From contig JACGCM010002784.1 of NCBI GenBank assembly GCA_014058105.1, forward strand, positions 4,092,001 to 4,156,000: DNA of 64,000 nt, given 5' to 3'. The stretch comes from Kingdonia uniflora. Lineage: Eukaryota; Streptophyta; Magnoliopsida; Ranunculales; Circaeasteraceae. This document shows positions 22,217-33,799 of this stretch, one piece after another. The notes under the pieces are model-generated. The model was given only the letters and a program-made list of their open reading frames with translations, searched no databases and had not been told where the DNA came from. The stretch's first letter is position 1. Each line of letters begins with the position of its first letter. The position numbers and the translations under genes were made by a program.

Positions 22217-22805
22217 ATGAATATAAACAAAATCCTTTACAATAACGGACAACTAGTGGATGATAAAGTTGACCTCAAAGATTATGGAATTCGGAGCATG
22301 GCTGACCCGAAAAAGGGAGCTAGGGATTGTTTGGTGTCCTTTCTCGACAAGATTGATACTGAGAAGGCAACAGATAATACCATGCGCCTTCGTCTTGATG
22401 TACGGATTAAGAATGCAAAACTAGCCTTGAATGGATGTAAGTAACTTATAGCTTTAACCAATTCTTGTATACTTCCAGTTATAGTGTACATTATTGTGGT
22501 TTCCAAAAATATCTTATCATTCAGGTGAGTACACCGATGCGGAACCGGAAAAGCCTAAAGGTTCAATATCAAATCTGGTACACACTTATTCTAGTTTTTA
22601 TCTCTCCTTAATTATTTGAACTTGGAATTTGAAACAATATGTTTACTTTTTTCTTTCCTTCCTTTAGAGCGATTGTGAGGTGTTTTTCACATACCCAGAT
22701 GAGGAGTATATCAATTACGACGACCAGTTGGAGGAGGCTGACAACAATGATATAGAAGAAATACTCATGGAGTGCAAACTCGACGTTGATAGTGATGGTG
22801 AATAA
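22217..22805 (+). CDS. Three-exon gene fragment, unrecognised, acidic C-terminus
   Basis: Exon 1 (22217-22436) is open from ATG: MNINKILYNNGQLVDDKVDL, IRSMADPKKGARDCLVSFLD, RLRLDVRIKNAKLALNG, then donor gtaagt. Exon 2 begins after tcattcag (~22525; EYTDAEPEKPKGSISNL) and exon 3 after cttcctttag (~22670; DCEVFFTYPDEEYINYDD, then EEADNNDIEEILMEC, ending in a stop at 22803-22805). Splice signals are good and no stops interrupt it, unusual in this window. I do not recognise the protein. It may be a captured host fragment or an element-specific gene; the ATG may be internal to a longer original. Confidence 0.45.
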
Positions 22806-23536
22806 GATGGATGGTGAGTTTTCTTAGGGAGCAGACCAGAAGAATAGAATCCAACTATTGAGAATGCATGTGCAAGTGCGAGGCCATGGTTAATTCTTTG
22901 TAATGTTTTGTCGTGACATATGATATGCGATGTTTGTTCCTATAATTAATCAATGCCATACTTGTTTGATCTAAGTTAAGAAGCCATACAATGATACTTT
23001 GGTGTAGTTTTCTACTAATTGTCATTTTCCCTTTTCTTGTTTACGGAATGTCTAATTTCTTTCGGCAAATTACAATGGCTCTCTTAAGTTAACATCTCAT
23101 TTTCTTTGAATTAGCTCTTTAAGAGGTATATATTCTTCCCTTGGAGATTTTTTTTACTATAGACTATCGAGGGTGACTTGAGGCGGTAATTAGAGAGAAA
23201 TACTCATTCATTGGCATGCGCAATCTTGATAACCTTCGCTCAGGCAGGATTCTTCTGATGGTTGGTTGGTTTGCTTGAGTTGAGGATTAAATCTCTGGAC
23301 CTCTGCTTCTTGATGAACAATTCCCAAGCACCGCTCCAAACTAATTTCCATAACATACTTCACCTTGAATCTCCATTCCATAACCATATTTCTGGGAAAA
23401 CTGTTCATTTCCATGAACTATTGATTGCAGTCACCTTGCTTTTGGCGAGTTAACTTTTCTAATTGGGAACAGGTTGAAAAGCCAAATATTATGTATGTAC
23501 TCTTCTGCATCTCTGGCTCGGAAACACAATTCAGTA

Positions 23537-23770
23537 GCAACTTGCGTACAGACATTTTCAGTTCAGAAAATGGATGAAAAAGACGGTTTCAGTTCAGAAA
23601 AAATGGATGAAAAAGACAGTTTCAGTTCAGAAAATGGTTGGGGTAGAACATAACCTAAAGGATGTTCTATCCTTTCCAAAATGGGGGGCAGAAGGAAGCA
23701 ACAAAGCTGCTGCCTTTCTGCAGATTCTGTTTTGATCTGAAAATGGTTGAAAAAGACAGTTTAAATGCAA
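23537..23770 (+). repeat. Dispersed direct repeat, copy 2
   Basis: Second copy of the 21241-21446 repeat, in the same orientation 2.3 kb downstream, with an extra terminal gaaaatggttgaaaaagacag unit. The two copies bracket the MITE and the unrecognised three-exon gene, so this block may have been duplicated or inserted as a unit. Confidence 0.7.
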
Positions 23771-24432
23771 TGGCATTCTAGTGACTAAAGCTACAAATAA
23801 ACATAAACAGGTGCTCTCAAGGCACGTGGTATTGCCAGAAACTCCTGGGATGCCTTTTGAGGAATGATCTCTTGCTTGTACTTAAACTCGTGCTTTATTC
23901 CACCTGATTTTGGTTTGACTAAGATTGCATAGAATAGAAAGAAAAGAGGATCGCGTTGGCCTCGATGCCTTGTCCAATTTTGCTTCTGCTAATTGTTTGC
24001 ACTTGACTCTCGTCTTGCTTTGACTTATTGTACTCCTGCCTCTCTTACGATTGAGCTAGGCTTAAAAAACTATCTTCAACACACTCCTTGCTAACTCTGC
24101 ACGAGCACTTCCTTTAGAGCTTGTTGCTAAGTCTGCACAAGCACTTCCTTTAGACCAGTAGATAGAATCAGAATGCCAAGCAAGAAGTTCAAGTAGCTCT
24201 ATGCTTCCAGCCTCCTCATATGTACCCACTAAAGAAAAAAGAGGTCTGCAGCTATTGCTTTCTTTCTTCGTATGTAAGTTTTAATAGAAGACAAGGATCC
24301 TTCCTATCCATCTGGAACACACTCGTGGATTTAGAGATAGGTGGGCTTTAAAAAGCAAATGCTAGAGGGGGATGACACAAACTGATATAGGATGGGGATG
24401 CAGTGCCTAGGAACTCTTTCATTTTCTGGCTT

Positions 24433-25301
24433 GCACTAATTAAAGAACAGGTTGTAAACAAAAATTTTATGCCGAAATTTGGAGATTAGACTAATCTCGC
24501 TGTTTCTTATGTACTGACCTAGAAGAAAACAAAAGGCATCTCTTCTTTTCATGCTCTTTTTCAAACAAAGTATGGTCTGAAGTTTTTAAATCTTTGAGTA
24601 TAAACAGGCAAATTCAAGACTGGAATGAAGAGATTGAATGGGCTCTGAAGATTTCAAATTCTGATACTCTCAAGCTTATAAAAATTGTTCTGCCTGCTGT
24701 TGAATATCACTTATGGGAAGAGAGAAACAGAACACATTTCCAAGACATAAAGAGAACAGAGGCAAAGATCTACCACCTAGTAAACGATGAGGTAAACATC
24801 AAGTGCTGCAATTCAACCAATAATTTTTTTGACTCTCCTAAAAACAAAGATGCTCTCATAAACTGGGGTATAATCCCCAATCATAAAGCAGTCTTAATAT
24901 ATCAGATGGGTTTTTTGAGGCCCTCCCTAAGAAATTTGGTGGTGGAAAACTGTGATGGATGTATAAATAGTTCAAGAGCAACCATTGGAGGTATTTTTAG
25001 AACAAAGGGATGGAATATGCTACAAGCTTGGGCCTTAAAAACTATGAAATCATTACTGATTCAGCCTATATAAAAATGATTGTAGACCAAGATTGTGAAC
25101 CCCATGGGAGTATATCTGGATGAATAGACAGATTCAACACATGAAGGTAAAGGCTGAGAGATTCTCTTGTCTCCTTTCATTAGAGAGGGGAACCATGAAG
25201 CTGACTTTGCACTAAAGAACAGATTGTTAACAAAAAATTTCTGTCAAAATTGGGAGATTAGACTAATCTCGCTGTTTCTTATGTACTGACCTAGAAGAAA
25301 T
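24433..25301 (+). mobile_element. LINE 3' fragment between two ~95-bp direct repeats
   Basis: 24433-24528 and 25209-25301 are near-identical (gattagactaatctcgctg, tttcttatgtactgacctag). Between them one plus frame reads HLFFSCSFSNKVWSEVFK, EIEWALKIS, LPAVEYHLWEERNRTHFQ and, after frame changes, GLKNYEIITDSAYIKMIVD. That is the zinc-binding segment after a non-LTR reverse transcriptase followed by an RNase H-like part, as in plant L1-type LINEs. The catalytic RT is absent and stops interrupt the RNase H part. No poly(A) tail is visible. The flanking repeats are far too long for a LINE target duplication, so they probably arose by segmental duplication. Confidence 0.65.
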
Positions 25302-25707
25302 AAGAGAAAGGTAAACCAAAGCGTAGCTATTGCTACTCTCCCACAACAACCATATGAAGATATTCCACAAACTCGAATTGAAGTAAGCAAGGAGAAAACA
25401 GGAAAAACAATCTCTCTAGTAAAAACAACTACAAGCACTAAGTTGTTTACAAGATGATGTACCTACACTTACAGACCACTACAAGCCATAGATAAATTCA
25501 AGTATATATTGGGCCATTTTGATGGTGAAATCTGCCATTAAAACCACTCAAGTCTCCAAAAGATAAAATCTTTCACACTCAAATAACCTAATCGTTACTA
25601 AACAACTATAACATCCCGTAAAGTAACCATCCCAATGACTAGTAAATAATCAAACGTGCATGCAACTAATCAATTTTAATAAACACAATTCATACATGCC
25701 ATGAAGA

Positions 25708-27310
25708 TTAGGCATTGAGTTGCAGCATCCAAGCCTCGAACCTCTCTTGACGAGCATCCATCTCCTCTATTTTTTTTCTTTAAGACACCATTTCAGCCGT
25801 TAGCTCCTCATTACGCTTTTCAGCTTCCTCGGCCCTTCTCTTTTAAAATTCCTCTTCGTCCCTCCTCCTTTGCACTTCCTCCTCTAATTGAATGGATGAC
25901 ACCCTTTTAGATGATTGTGGCAGGACCCCATGCCCAAGGCCTTTGGAATATCCAGATCGTGCACCCAATACCGTATTTAGAATTTCATCTTCTATCTTTG
26001 GAACAACACCCTCTGCTTCTGACTCATCTTTAAGCTATTGCATTCGGTCCTGTGAGTTTAAATTCTGCATAAGTACATTAAATTAAAATGCATTGGCAGA
26101 AGCGAGAAACAAGTTAATTTACTCACATAATTTTCTTCAGCAACAAGACTAGTCCATCCCTTACTACTTAAGTGGGTTCGACGATATAATTCGATCATTC
26201 CAAGAGGTTGCTGAGTCTCAGAGTCATCCTGTTCAACATTCGAAAACATATAACGATGGAAATAGTATCAAATAGTTGGAATTTGGAAAGCAACCCAACG
26301 TAGTATGTAAATAAAAAATAGTACGTACAGATTCCTCCAAGTATTTTACGAATGGCTTTAAACCACCGCAATGGTTTTTTTGGAAGCTTTTGACAATTAC
26401 TTGAATTTTGCTCACTAATTTTTTGCAGTTAAATGAATATGTTAGTATAAGCAAATCAAACATAACTATTTTAATAGAAGCAAAACAAATGATTTATTAG
26501 TAAACAGATAGAATGATATTCAAAGTTATACCGATAGAACAAAGTTAAACCACACAAAACATAAATGATTTATTAACTAGTTAAGTATCTCACTACCTTG
26601 AATTCTTCTCTTCCAAACCAATCACAGCAAACATCCCATTTCTCTTGTGCCAGGCCATCGTAAGGGTGTCGTCGTGCCACTCCATCATTTTCAAATTTCA
26701 TATAGTGTAAGTTAAGAATACACCTGAAACCTCTTAAGCGCTCTCCTAATATTTTATCCACAACATACTTCACATGTGGAAGGTGCATATCAATATCAAA
26801 CTTATCCTACAAGAAATGCATTACAAAGTTAACAAGAAATCAATATAGTATACAATGCAGCTACAATATAAAACTTAATTACTATAATACGGTCACGTAA
26901 CGGTCCTCTCACATCATCTTCCACTTTACTCCAATCATGGCTCGTAAGAGGCCCATGTTGACGTGCGACTAGCCCAACTTCCCTGACAAATTGAGAACTC
27001 CACCTCCTTACTGGCCTTGCATATTTTGGGTGGATCTCTATCCTAGGCTTCTGACCAGTAATAGCTTTGTAATCAATAACTTTGTTATTCACAACCTTCC
27101 CTCTTTTCCTCTTACATGCAACTATTAACAAAAACATTTTTTAAAATAAAACAATATTAGATTCTTAGTCTTCTTATGTAAATAAACCCATCAAAAAACA
27201 AGAAAACTACAAAGTTCAATCTTACCAACACTTGAATTATTTCCTGTATTAACCGCAAGTTGTGAAGTAGATTGTTCCCACAAACGTCGACTTGTTGTAC
27301 CTGGTGCCAT
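25708..27310 (-). pseudogene. Transposase_24 (Ptta/En/Spm) TNPA-like gene, six exons
   Basis: Minus-strand exons with fair splice sites: 27310-27225 (MAPGTTSRRLWEQ), ~27122-26885 (HPKYARPVRRWSSQFVREVG, HGPLTSHDW), ~26808-26600 (YVVDKILGERLRGFR, GLAQEKWDVCCDWFGREEF), ~26430-26330 (QKNHCGGLKPFVKYLEES), ~26237-26125 (PLGMIELYRRTHLSSKGW) and ~26070-25708 (LGARSGYSKGLGHGV, then a coiled-coil end). The blocks CCDWF, CGG-SF/KPF and ELYRRTH fit the plant transposon protein family Transposase_24, found in CACTA elements and thought to act with the Tnp2 transposase. Three in-frame stops fall in the last exon. It runs opposite to the Tnp2 gene. Confidence 0.75.
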
Positions 27311-29658
27311 ATCTATATGCAAAAAAAAACACTTATGCAAACTAAAGTAAAATATAGTTAGATGGCATGTTTTCAAGCTTTATGCAATACTTAATTGAAA
27401 AGACTATATAACACATAAGATAACTATCAATTTAATAACAAAATAGATTATACAAACTAATACACTTATAGCTAGATGGCATGCTTTTAAGCTTTATGCC
27501 ATACTCAATTGAAAAAAACTATATAACACATAAGATAGTTATCAATTCAGTAACAAATCATAGCTTATCTCGTCGATGTGCGTGTAATTCCTATTTTTGC
27601 ATTCTTTGCATGGACACCTTATCTGCCTGATCTATCTGTATGACCGCGAGCAATCTCAATAAAATCTCTAATTCCTTTTATATAGTCTGGTCAAAACCTA
27701 TTCGGCAATTGCATCCAACTCTTATCCATTTCTAGTAATCAGAGAATAAAAGCATGAATCAAGATTAGGGTCACTACAAGGAAATACTTATGGCATGTAA
27801 TCAATAGGCCATTCTCATTTGTGCCTTATCACTTCCTAACTAAATAAAGCAAATAATGAATGAATAGATCAAGCAAGACTGCTAAATAAATAAAGCAGAT
27901 CGAATACAAGCCGTGTGTGTATATACTAACCAACCTTCTATAAATCAAATACAATGTCATCTTATAGAGTACCTACAGTCAAAACTATATGATTCTTTTG
28001 ATATAAAATGAACAGCTACATAAAAACTAGAGTAGCAAGAAGCAAAGACTATAATTATAGAATGTGAAGTACCTGGCTTGGCGTGATATAAATCTGTTAT
28101 TTTTTGTCAGAGATCCCTAGAGTTAACTGATTTTCAGGAACCAATTATGGAGTCTTTTACCTCGAGAACCTGCATAAAACATCTTATAGTAAACTGATGC
28201 ACATTTACATATGAAAAAAATCATGAGAAAATTTACATATTATGAAATCTTTTGCCCATATTCAACGGAAATTACAGGAATATCATGATAACATTGGTGA
28301 TCTTGATGGACCGAAAGAAAAGAACGAGCATAGGAAAAGACCCAGAAGTACATTTCAGCCTTTTGAGGATGAAGTGCCTAATGTTTTTCTCATATTTTGT
28401 CCTCATCAGATTCCCTTGATTTGCAAAAGGCACGCAAAATTGAAGATATAGCAGTAGTATTATATTTGATTGTTTAACTAAGTACAAGAAACTCTAATTT
28501 GTAAACAGACTTCAAGAATGTTAGTCTTTTCCTACCTTCCTTATGTTGTCTCGTGTTTGAACTCATCTATACATTCACACCTAAATCTAAAAGGCTATAG
28601 TTTGACGCTATTAATGAGAACTATATTGAGTGGATTTCATCAGATTGACGCTATTAATGAGAACTATAATAAGTGGATTTCATCAGAGGCGAATACATTA
28701 ATTCGACATTGAGCAAAACTATCTTTTTATTTTGTCATGCACTAAATAAATCAACATTACTTAATTAGAAAATATGGGGATGGGATACTTAAAGATTAGC
28801 AAAGAAAGAAGAAGATAAAAGTATCTTTACATTATAGCACATTGAGAAAGAAGATGTTAAGAAAGAATATCAGAAATAGGTCGATCTCCACCCATATTTT
28901 CTATTTTACCTTGACTAATGGTTGTCTCTTCATGATATGTCTAAATCAAAATATAAACAACTATAATATTAATTAGAAAGATTAAAGATGAAAATAATCT
29001 AAGAATCTATGATAAGAAAAATGTAAATATGGAGGTTTTATCCAAGTCATGCAACAATAATCTTTATCAAAGTCAAATGACATTCTACAGTCATGGTCGT
29101 AGCCATACCAATAAGCTTTATCGAACAGAAAAGGGGTGTCCGGCTTCAAGTAATAGAATATTTCTATATTTCTGACAAACCAACATACCATATTCTTTAA
29201 TCTTCTTGTGATTGGCAATTTTGAGATTAATAAAGGTAAGCATCCCTTATCGGCACAAGTATATCAAAGGTCATACAACAATAACGTTATTCCCATAGAT
29301 AGATTGAAACTTAAATAGAATACACACCAAAATTCCTTAAAATTGAAATCGAAAGCTTCAAACTTTATATCATAAATCAAAAATCAAAACAAATTATCCA
29401 AAATCTAAAACAAAAACAAAAGAGGATATTTTACCCACTGCAGAAAACGTACCCCAAATCGCAATAAATAACCCCAATTCGAGCAGTTCTACATGGCTCC
29501 ATAAATCACTGCAAAGAATACCAAAAATCCCACTCTAAAGTTAAAACAATCAATCAAGACAAAAAACAAACAAATAAACCAATTTCAACTAGAGCAGGGA
29601 ACAAAAAAATAGAGCCTTTAAGTTTGTTGTATTTTTTTTTATTGGGTTGTGGAAACTT
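27311..29658. other. No gene recognised inside element A
   Basis: AT-rich. A direct repeat of ~60 bp (gctagatggcatgctttcaagctttatgc type) occurs near 27358 and 27471. The plus frame at 28242-28451 (HIQRKLQEYHDNIGDLDGPK, EHRKRPRSTFQPF) and the minus frame at 29218-28982 look somewhat coding but I cannot assign them; either may be a captured exon. cactacaagg at 27772 resembles a CACTA end but lacks a partner. Confidence 0.35.
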
Positions 29659-29950
29659 CACTACAACAAATAAGGGCTACGACGTCAACTAATCAACGTC
29701 ATTTTTTTGAATAATGACGTTGATTGTTATATTTTTCATTTTTCTCCATAACTTAAGAGGTTCATTAATGCATCAAAGTCATTTTATTAGAAACTGACGT
29801 TGCTTGCCATTTTCCGTAGTAAATTACGTCATTTTAACAAATGACATAAAAAAGCCTGTAATCTAAAATACTATAATAACGTCATTAATGGCTTAAATGA
29901 CATTGTTTCTATTAATAAAATTTAGAAAAATACGATAAAGGTTACGGGAA
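29659..29950 (+). mobile_element. Orphan left terminus of a second CACTA family
   Basis: CACTACAACAAATAAGGG begins at 29659, followed by repeated aacgtcatt/aatgacgtt/acgtcatttt motifs up to ~29910. These are the same terminus and subterminal motifs as elements B and C, and unlike the GCGTTGC motifs of element A in which this lies. No matching right end (tttgttgtagtg preceded by acgtcatt motifs) is found before the end of element A. Either a nested element lost its right end, or A is a chimera of two families. Confidence 0.75.
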
Positions 29951-30944
29951 ATATAAATTAGGATGCAATTTAGTGGAGAATTTTGTGGGATCGCCATGAT
30001 AATCAGCCCAATACGAGAGAGAGGAGATTTAGGAGGCACAATCGAAAGTGGAAGTTTTCCAATGAAGAAAATCTTACATAAGGTTTTTATAACACAATCA
30101 AGAGAGGAGATTTGTGGTACAATCGAGAGAGGAGATTTAGCCGCCGTGCAACCCTAGCTTCAGGTCAATCTCCATAAGGTTTTTACGGTGCAATTCAATC
30201 CTAACTTCAGCCCTAATCTGCAAGGATTAATCTTGGAGCATGTATGAACTTCCCCCTTCAGCCTTAATACTTTAGGCCAATTTTCAATATTTTCCCCACA
30301 ATTTGGTTTAGATATCCCAATTAACGATGCAACCCCAAATTCCCCACTATTTTTAATTCTTGTAAATTCTTATAATGTTTGGGACAACAAAAATTTGTTA
30401 GTTGATTCCTTTTGGAGTAATTTTATATTTTTAGCAATCTCTTGTGATTCTTAATTGATCTCTGATTTTATATTTTGGTTTATAATGTTGCTTCTGTTGT
30501 AACTTGAGTTCTATATGAGAAGAAGAATGGGAATTGAAATTAGATGAAATGGATTGGGTGAGGGTTGTTTAAGAATTGTTGGGGGAGCTTTCAATCATTC
30601 CAGGCTATTGCTTTACCTCACCCTCTTTGGATATCTATTTTTATGGTGTTGGATTTTCTTGGAGCTGTTTTTACTGTGATGGGTTGTTAACTGTATAGTG
30701 ATACTGTTGTTTGCCTTAATCTAGATTTTGTGCTTTAGCCTTGAATTCCCTTTAGTAGTGATCTATTTAGGTTGAGTTCTTTTGTGGAAATCTAGGCTTT
30801 TTAGTGGCTGGTTTCTTTGGTGTTCAGGTATCTCTCAGTTTGCCTATAGGGTGGGAGAGTTATTCCCATTTCCTACCTTGTATTTATCTTTTCTTTATGT
30901 TTTTATATTATCAAAGAGCTTCGTGGAGGATTTTATCGTCGATA

Positions 30945-31160
30945 GAATAAAAAGAGGAAGGAAGAGGAATAAAGTAAACGCTAAGAGAATCAGAGAGTAT
31001 AAAAATAAAGTTGAGTCATAGCTGTCTAGTATTTGTAATGATATCAGGACTGTGATCGGTGAGCATCTCATTCCTTCATCGACTGAAGATGGTAGGAAGG
31101 CAACTGAATAACTGAACGATGTAAGATCTATCCTAGTGAAGGTAAATCCAACCCTAGTGA
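30945..31160 (+). pseudogene. Captured 14-3-3 protein fragment
   Basis: In one plus frame with two stops I read RKRNKVNAKRIREYKNKVES, LSSICNDIRTVIGEHLIPSS, which fits the helix 4-5 part of plant 14-3-3 proteins (phosphoserine-binding adaptors), where N-x-x-RIKEYR..VE-ELS-ICNDI...HLIPS is typical. The following residues (TEDGRKATE) depart from the family, so the fragment ends or switches there. Stops stand after VES (an expected Glu or Gln) and after KATE. A weakly plant-like stretch precedes it from 30782. Fragment only; no binding function expected. Confidence 0.65.
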
Positions 31161-31439
31161 AGGTAAGTCCAATCCCATATGTTAATCTAAAGATCGCTTT
31201 CGCGGCACACCCCCGGGGAGTAAACTTATTTTGAGATCTCCCCGTAATGTCTATTTTCTTGTGGTATTTTTACTTAGGCTCTTTTTGTTCTAAGTTGAGG
31301 TAGGATTCTCTATTCTCTCCCTTTTGTCTGGTCTTGAATTTCTAAACCTAGGCGGGCAAGTATGGAGGAATACAGAAAAGAGAAAGACTGACAAAGTTTT
31401 GTCCTGCCCGCTACTAGCCTGGGGTCCTCGGCAAAAGCT

Positions 31440-31845
31440 TAGATTACCGTCTTGTAATTACATTAGAACCTTCATGGAGACTGAAAACAACCTTGCATCT
31501 GTTCTGAAGAATTGTTCCCGTTTACTTAGATACGATGTATAGAAACTAATGGAACCCAACATCAATAATTTGCGATCCCATGGTGTAGCTCAATCCCATA
31601 TTGCAAAAATGGATCATGGCTGAGCCATCAACACTAATGCTTAACACTAAACGCTTCGAAATAAATATTGGAAAGGCTACGAAATTGGGTTTCGATCCTA
31701 TGACTATGAAATTCATTACAGCTCTCCAAATGATGTTACGAATTTCCGAATCAAATTGGGAACTGAAAATAGAGGCTTATAAGAGTTTTGGTTTATCTGA
31801 GGAAGATATTATATCTGCATTCAAACTGCAACCTTTGATTATGAA
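31440..31845 (+). pseudogene. Captured mTERF fragment
   Basis: Reads TENNLASVLKNCSRLLRYDV, stop, KLMEPNINNLRSHGVAQSHI, a one-base frame change near 31605, then MAEPSTLMLNTKRFE, ATKLGFDPMTMKFITALQMM, SESNWELKIEAYKSFGLSEE and DIISAFKLQPLIM. These ~30-residue helical repeats with LGFDP and SFGLSEEDI are characteristic of plant mTERF proteins, organelle factors in mitochondrial or plastid gene expression. The organelle-targeting start and the end of the protein are missing. It breaks off near 31845 and switches directly into SGT-like coding sequence on the same strand. Confidence 0.8.
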
Positions 31846-32400
31846 GCATACAGTCACCTCGGCTTGGCTTATTATATACAAGGAAATTACCGAGATGCTC
31901 TTGAGATCTTGAGAAAGGATTTTATAAAGCCATACGGTTGGACCCAAACAGTGATTCCATCAAAGAAAATATCCTAGTCGCTACTCAAAAGCTACACATA
32001 GAGCGAGATCAGAGTGCTCCAGGGTCAACAAGTACCAATAACCAACAACCAAGTGGAGGCCAGACTGCAGGAGGAGGTTCAAGGAACCACAGTGGATCAG
32101 CAGGGTTCAGTAAATCTATCCCCTTTAACCCTGACGAGTTCTCCATAGGTTTTGCAAACATTTCAGGAACATGGCTGCAAATATGTAACTGGGTCAAGAG
32201 AGGCCACCGCATGCTGATAGCAGTAGTAACACAGGTAGGTCAGATGAACCAGGGATTACATTTAACGGGGCTAATAGTGCTGACATAAACATGAACTTTG
32301 GAGAAAATGTACCTAAGGATTTGATGGGAACGTGGAGATCTATTAAGGGTATGTTCTCAGGCGCACAGCCCCATCAAGGAGCACAACATCATCAATAGCA
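31846..32400 (+). pseudogene. Captured SGT-like co-chaperone fragment (TPR to C-terminus)
   Basis: Begins in a TPR repeat (EAYSHLGLAYYIQGNYRDAL), then LDPNSDSIKENILVATQKL, a Gln/Ser/Gly-rich stretch, and after a one-base frame change near 32230 GITFNGANSADINMNFGENV and GMFSGAQPHQGAQ. This order fits small glutamine-rich TPR proteins (SGT/SGTA), cytosolic co-chaperones of Hsp70/Hsp90. The first TPR repeats and the N-terminal dimer domain are missing. Together with the preceding mTERF piece it forms an mTERF-SGT junction that no normal gene has. Confidence 0.75.
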
Positions 32401-33799
32401 GAACTCACATGCCTATACACACGGAGAAGGTCATCACCTAACTAAAGTGTTGGGCGATTTTAGATGTGGTGTAAATTTACACTTTTCTTCTTGCTAGGGA
32501 ATAATATACAATGTAGAAATGGTGCTTTGAGAAGTAACACACAACATCAAGAAGATTAATTAACTAAGAGTCCAACGCTGAAAAAAAAAAAAACCTTCAG
32601 TGAAGAAGTTTAGGAAATTGATGCATTTCTTTGTAACAAGTTTAAGAAAAAAAAGCCTTAAGTGAAGAACTCACATGCCCTCCTGAAAATAAGTTAGACT
32701 TTTTTTGTTTGGAAGGAAAAATACTGAAAATACGTTAAACTCATTAAAAGGGGTCAATACGACTGACTTACAATCTACCTATGACCTCCCGAAATATCTT
32801 AAGGCTGTGTAGTTCTGTAAAGCGTAAAAACTCAGATGCAAACAATCATTTTCTGATAAACATCACAATCAAACTGTTAAGAAGGATAAACAGGGTCTGT
32901 TTAGGAGTTGATCGAGTTTATAGACCTGCCAAATCCTATGGGTTCAAACAGGGCCTGCCTAATTTGAGTTGAAAATATTGTTTAAACTTTTTATGTTCGC
33001 GGTATTATGTATTATGTTTAAGTGTTTTTCTTGCTATAACATGTATATTCTTAATACCCATGCTTAGTAGCTGTATGTGTTAGTTGTAATTATTATTTTT
33101 ATTAAATGCAAATTTTAGTCTATTTCTTTTCTAGTTATATTTTTGAGGGAATGAATTTTGTTGCAAGAGGCTGGATAGAATGTTTGAACTTGAGTTGATG
33201 GTAACTATATCAAAAAACAATGTACTTGAGCATGAAAATTGTTTATTTAAGGTATTTGAAGAATGTGTTCACCTCTAGACCAAAATGATCATAAATATAA
33301 TTTAGAGTTTGAAGGTTAGTACCTAACTTCATCTTCATAGTCATTAGTACATTAATTGGTTGTATTTATCATCTGCTTGTGACCTAACTTTTCTTTCCTT
33401 TACATGAGAAGTGTGTGGTCTAACTATTGTTAGCATTGCATAAGTGCTCACATTTACTGGATACGAATAAGGTCCTAATTTAGTTTAAAGACACCAAAAC
33501 ATGAATGGTTTAATGTTGTTGGTATTTAATATGTAAGCCATTGCTATGATTTTTAAGATTATCCCATATGCGCTAATTACAGCATAATATCCTGGAATTT
33601 TGGGCAATGTTCTCATAAGAAACTAGCACTTCATTATTTGTATCTCTATGAGTCTAAAGGTGCTTGCTTTTAAGTTGTTGGTGTTTTCTATTATATCCTT
33701 AAATAACTCTAGATATATTCATAATTAAGTAAACATATTCCTTATTTTTAGTTAAATTTATGAATAACATTTAAATGTATTTTTAAATAAAAGGTGTCC
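32401..33799. other. No gene recognised; non-coding part of element A
   Basis: AT-rich sequence between the captured SGT fragment and the transposase gene. A pair of nearly identical phrases (ccttcagtgaagaagttt and ccttaagtgaagaactcac) near 32596 and 32657 is the only repeat noticed. It should contain the promoter and any 5' exon of the Tnp2 gene. Confidence 0.4.

Noticed and set aside
27772..27800. cactacaaggaaatac, like a CACTA terminus
   Set aside because: No subterminal repeats follow it and no matching inward end or 3-bp duplication was found; it may be chance or a very old end.
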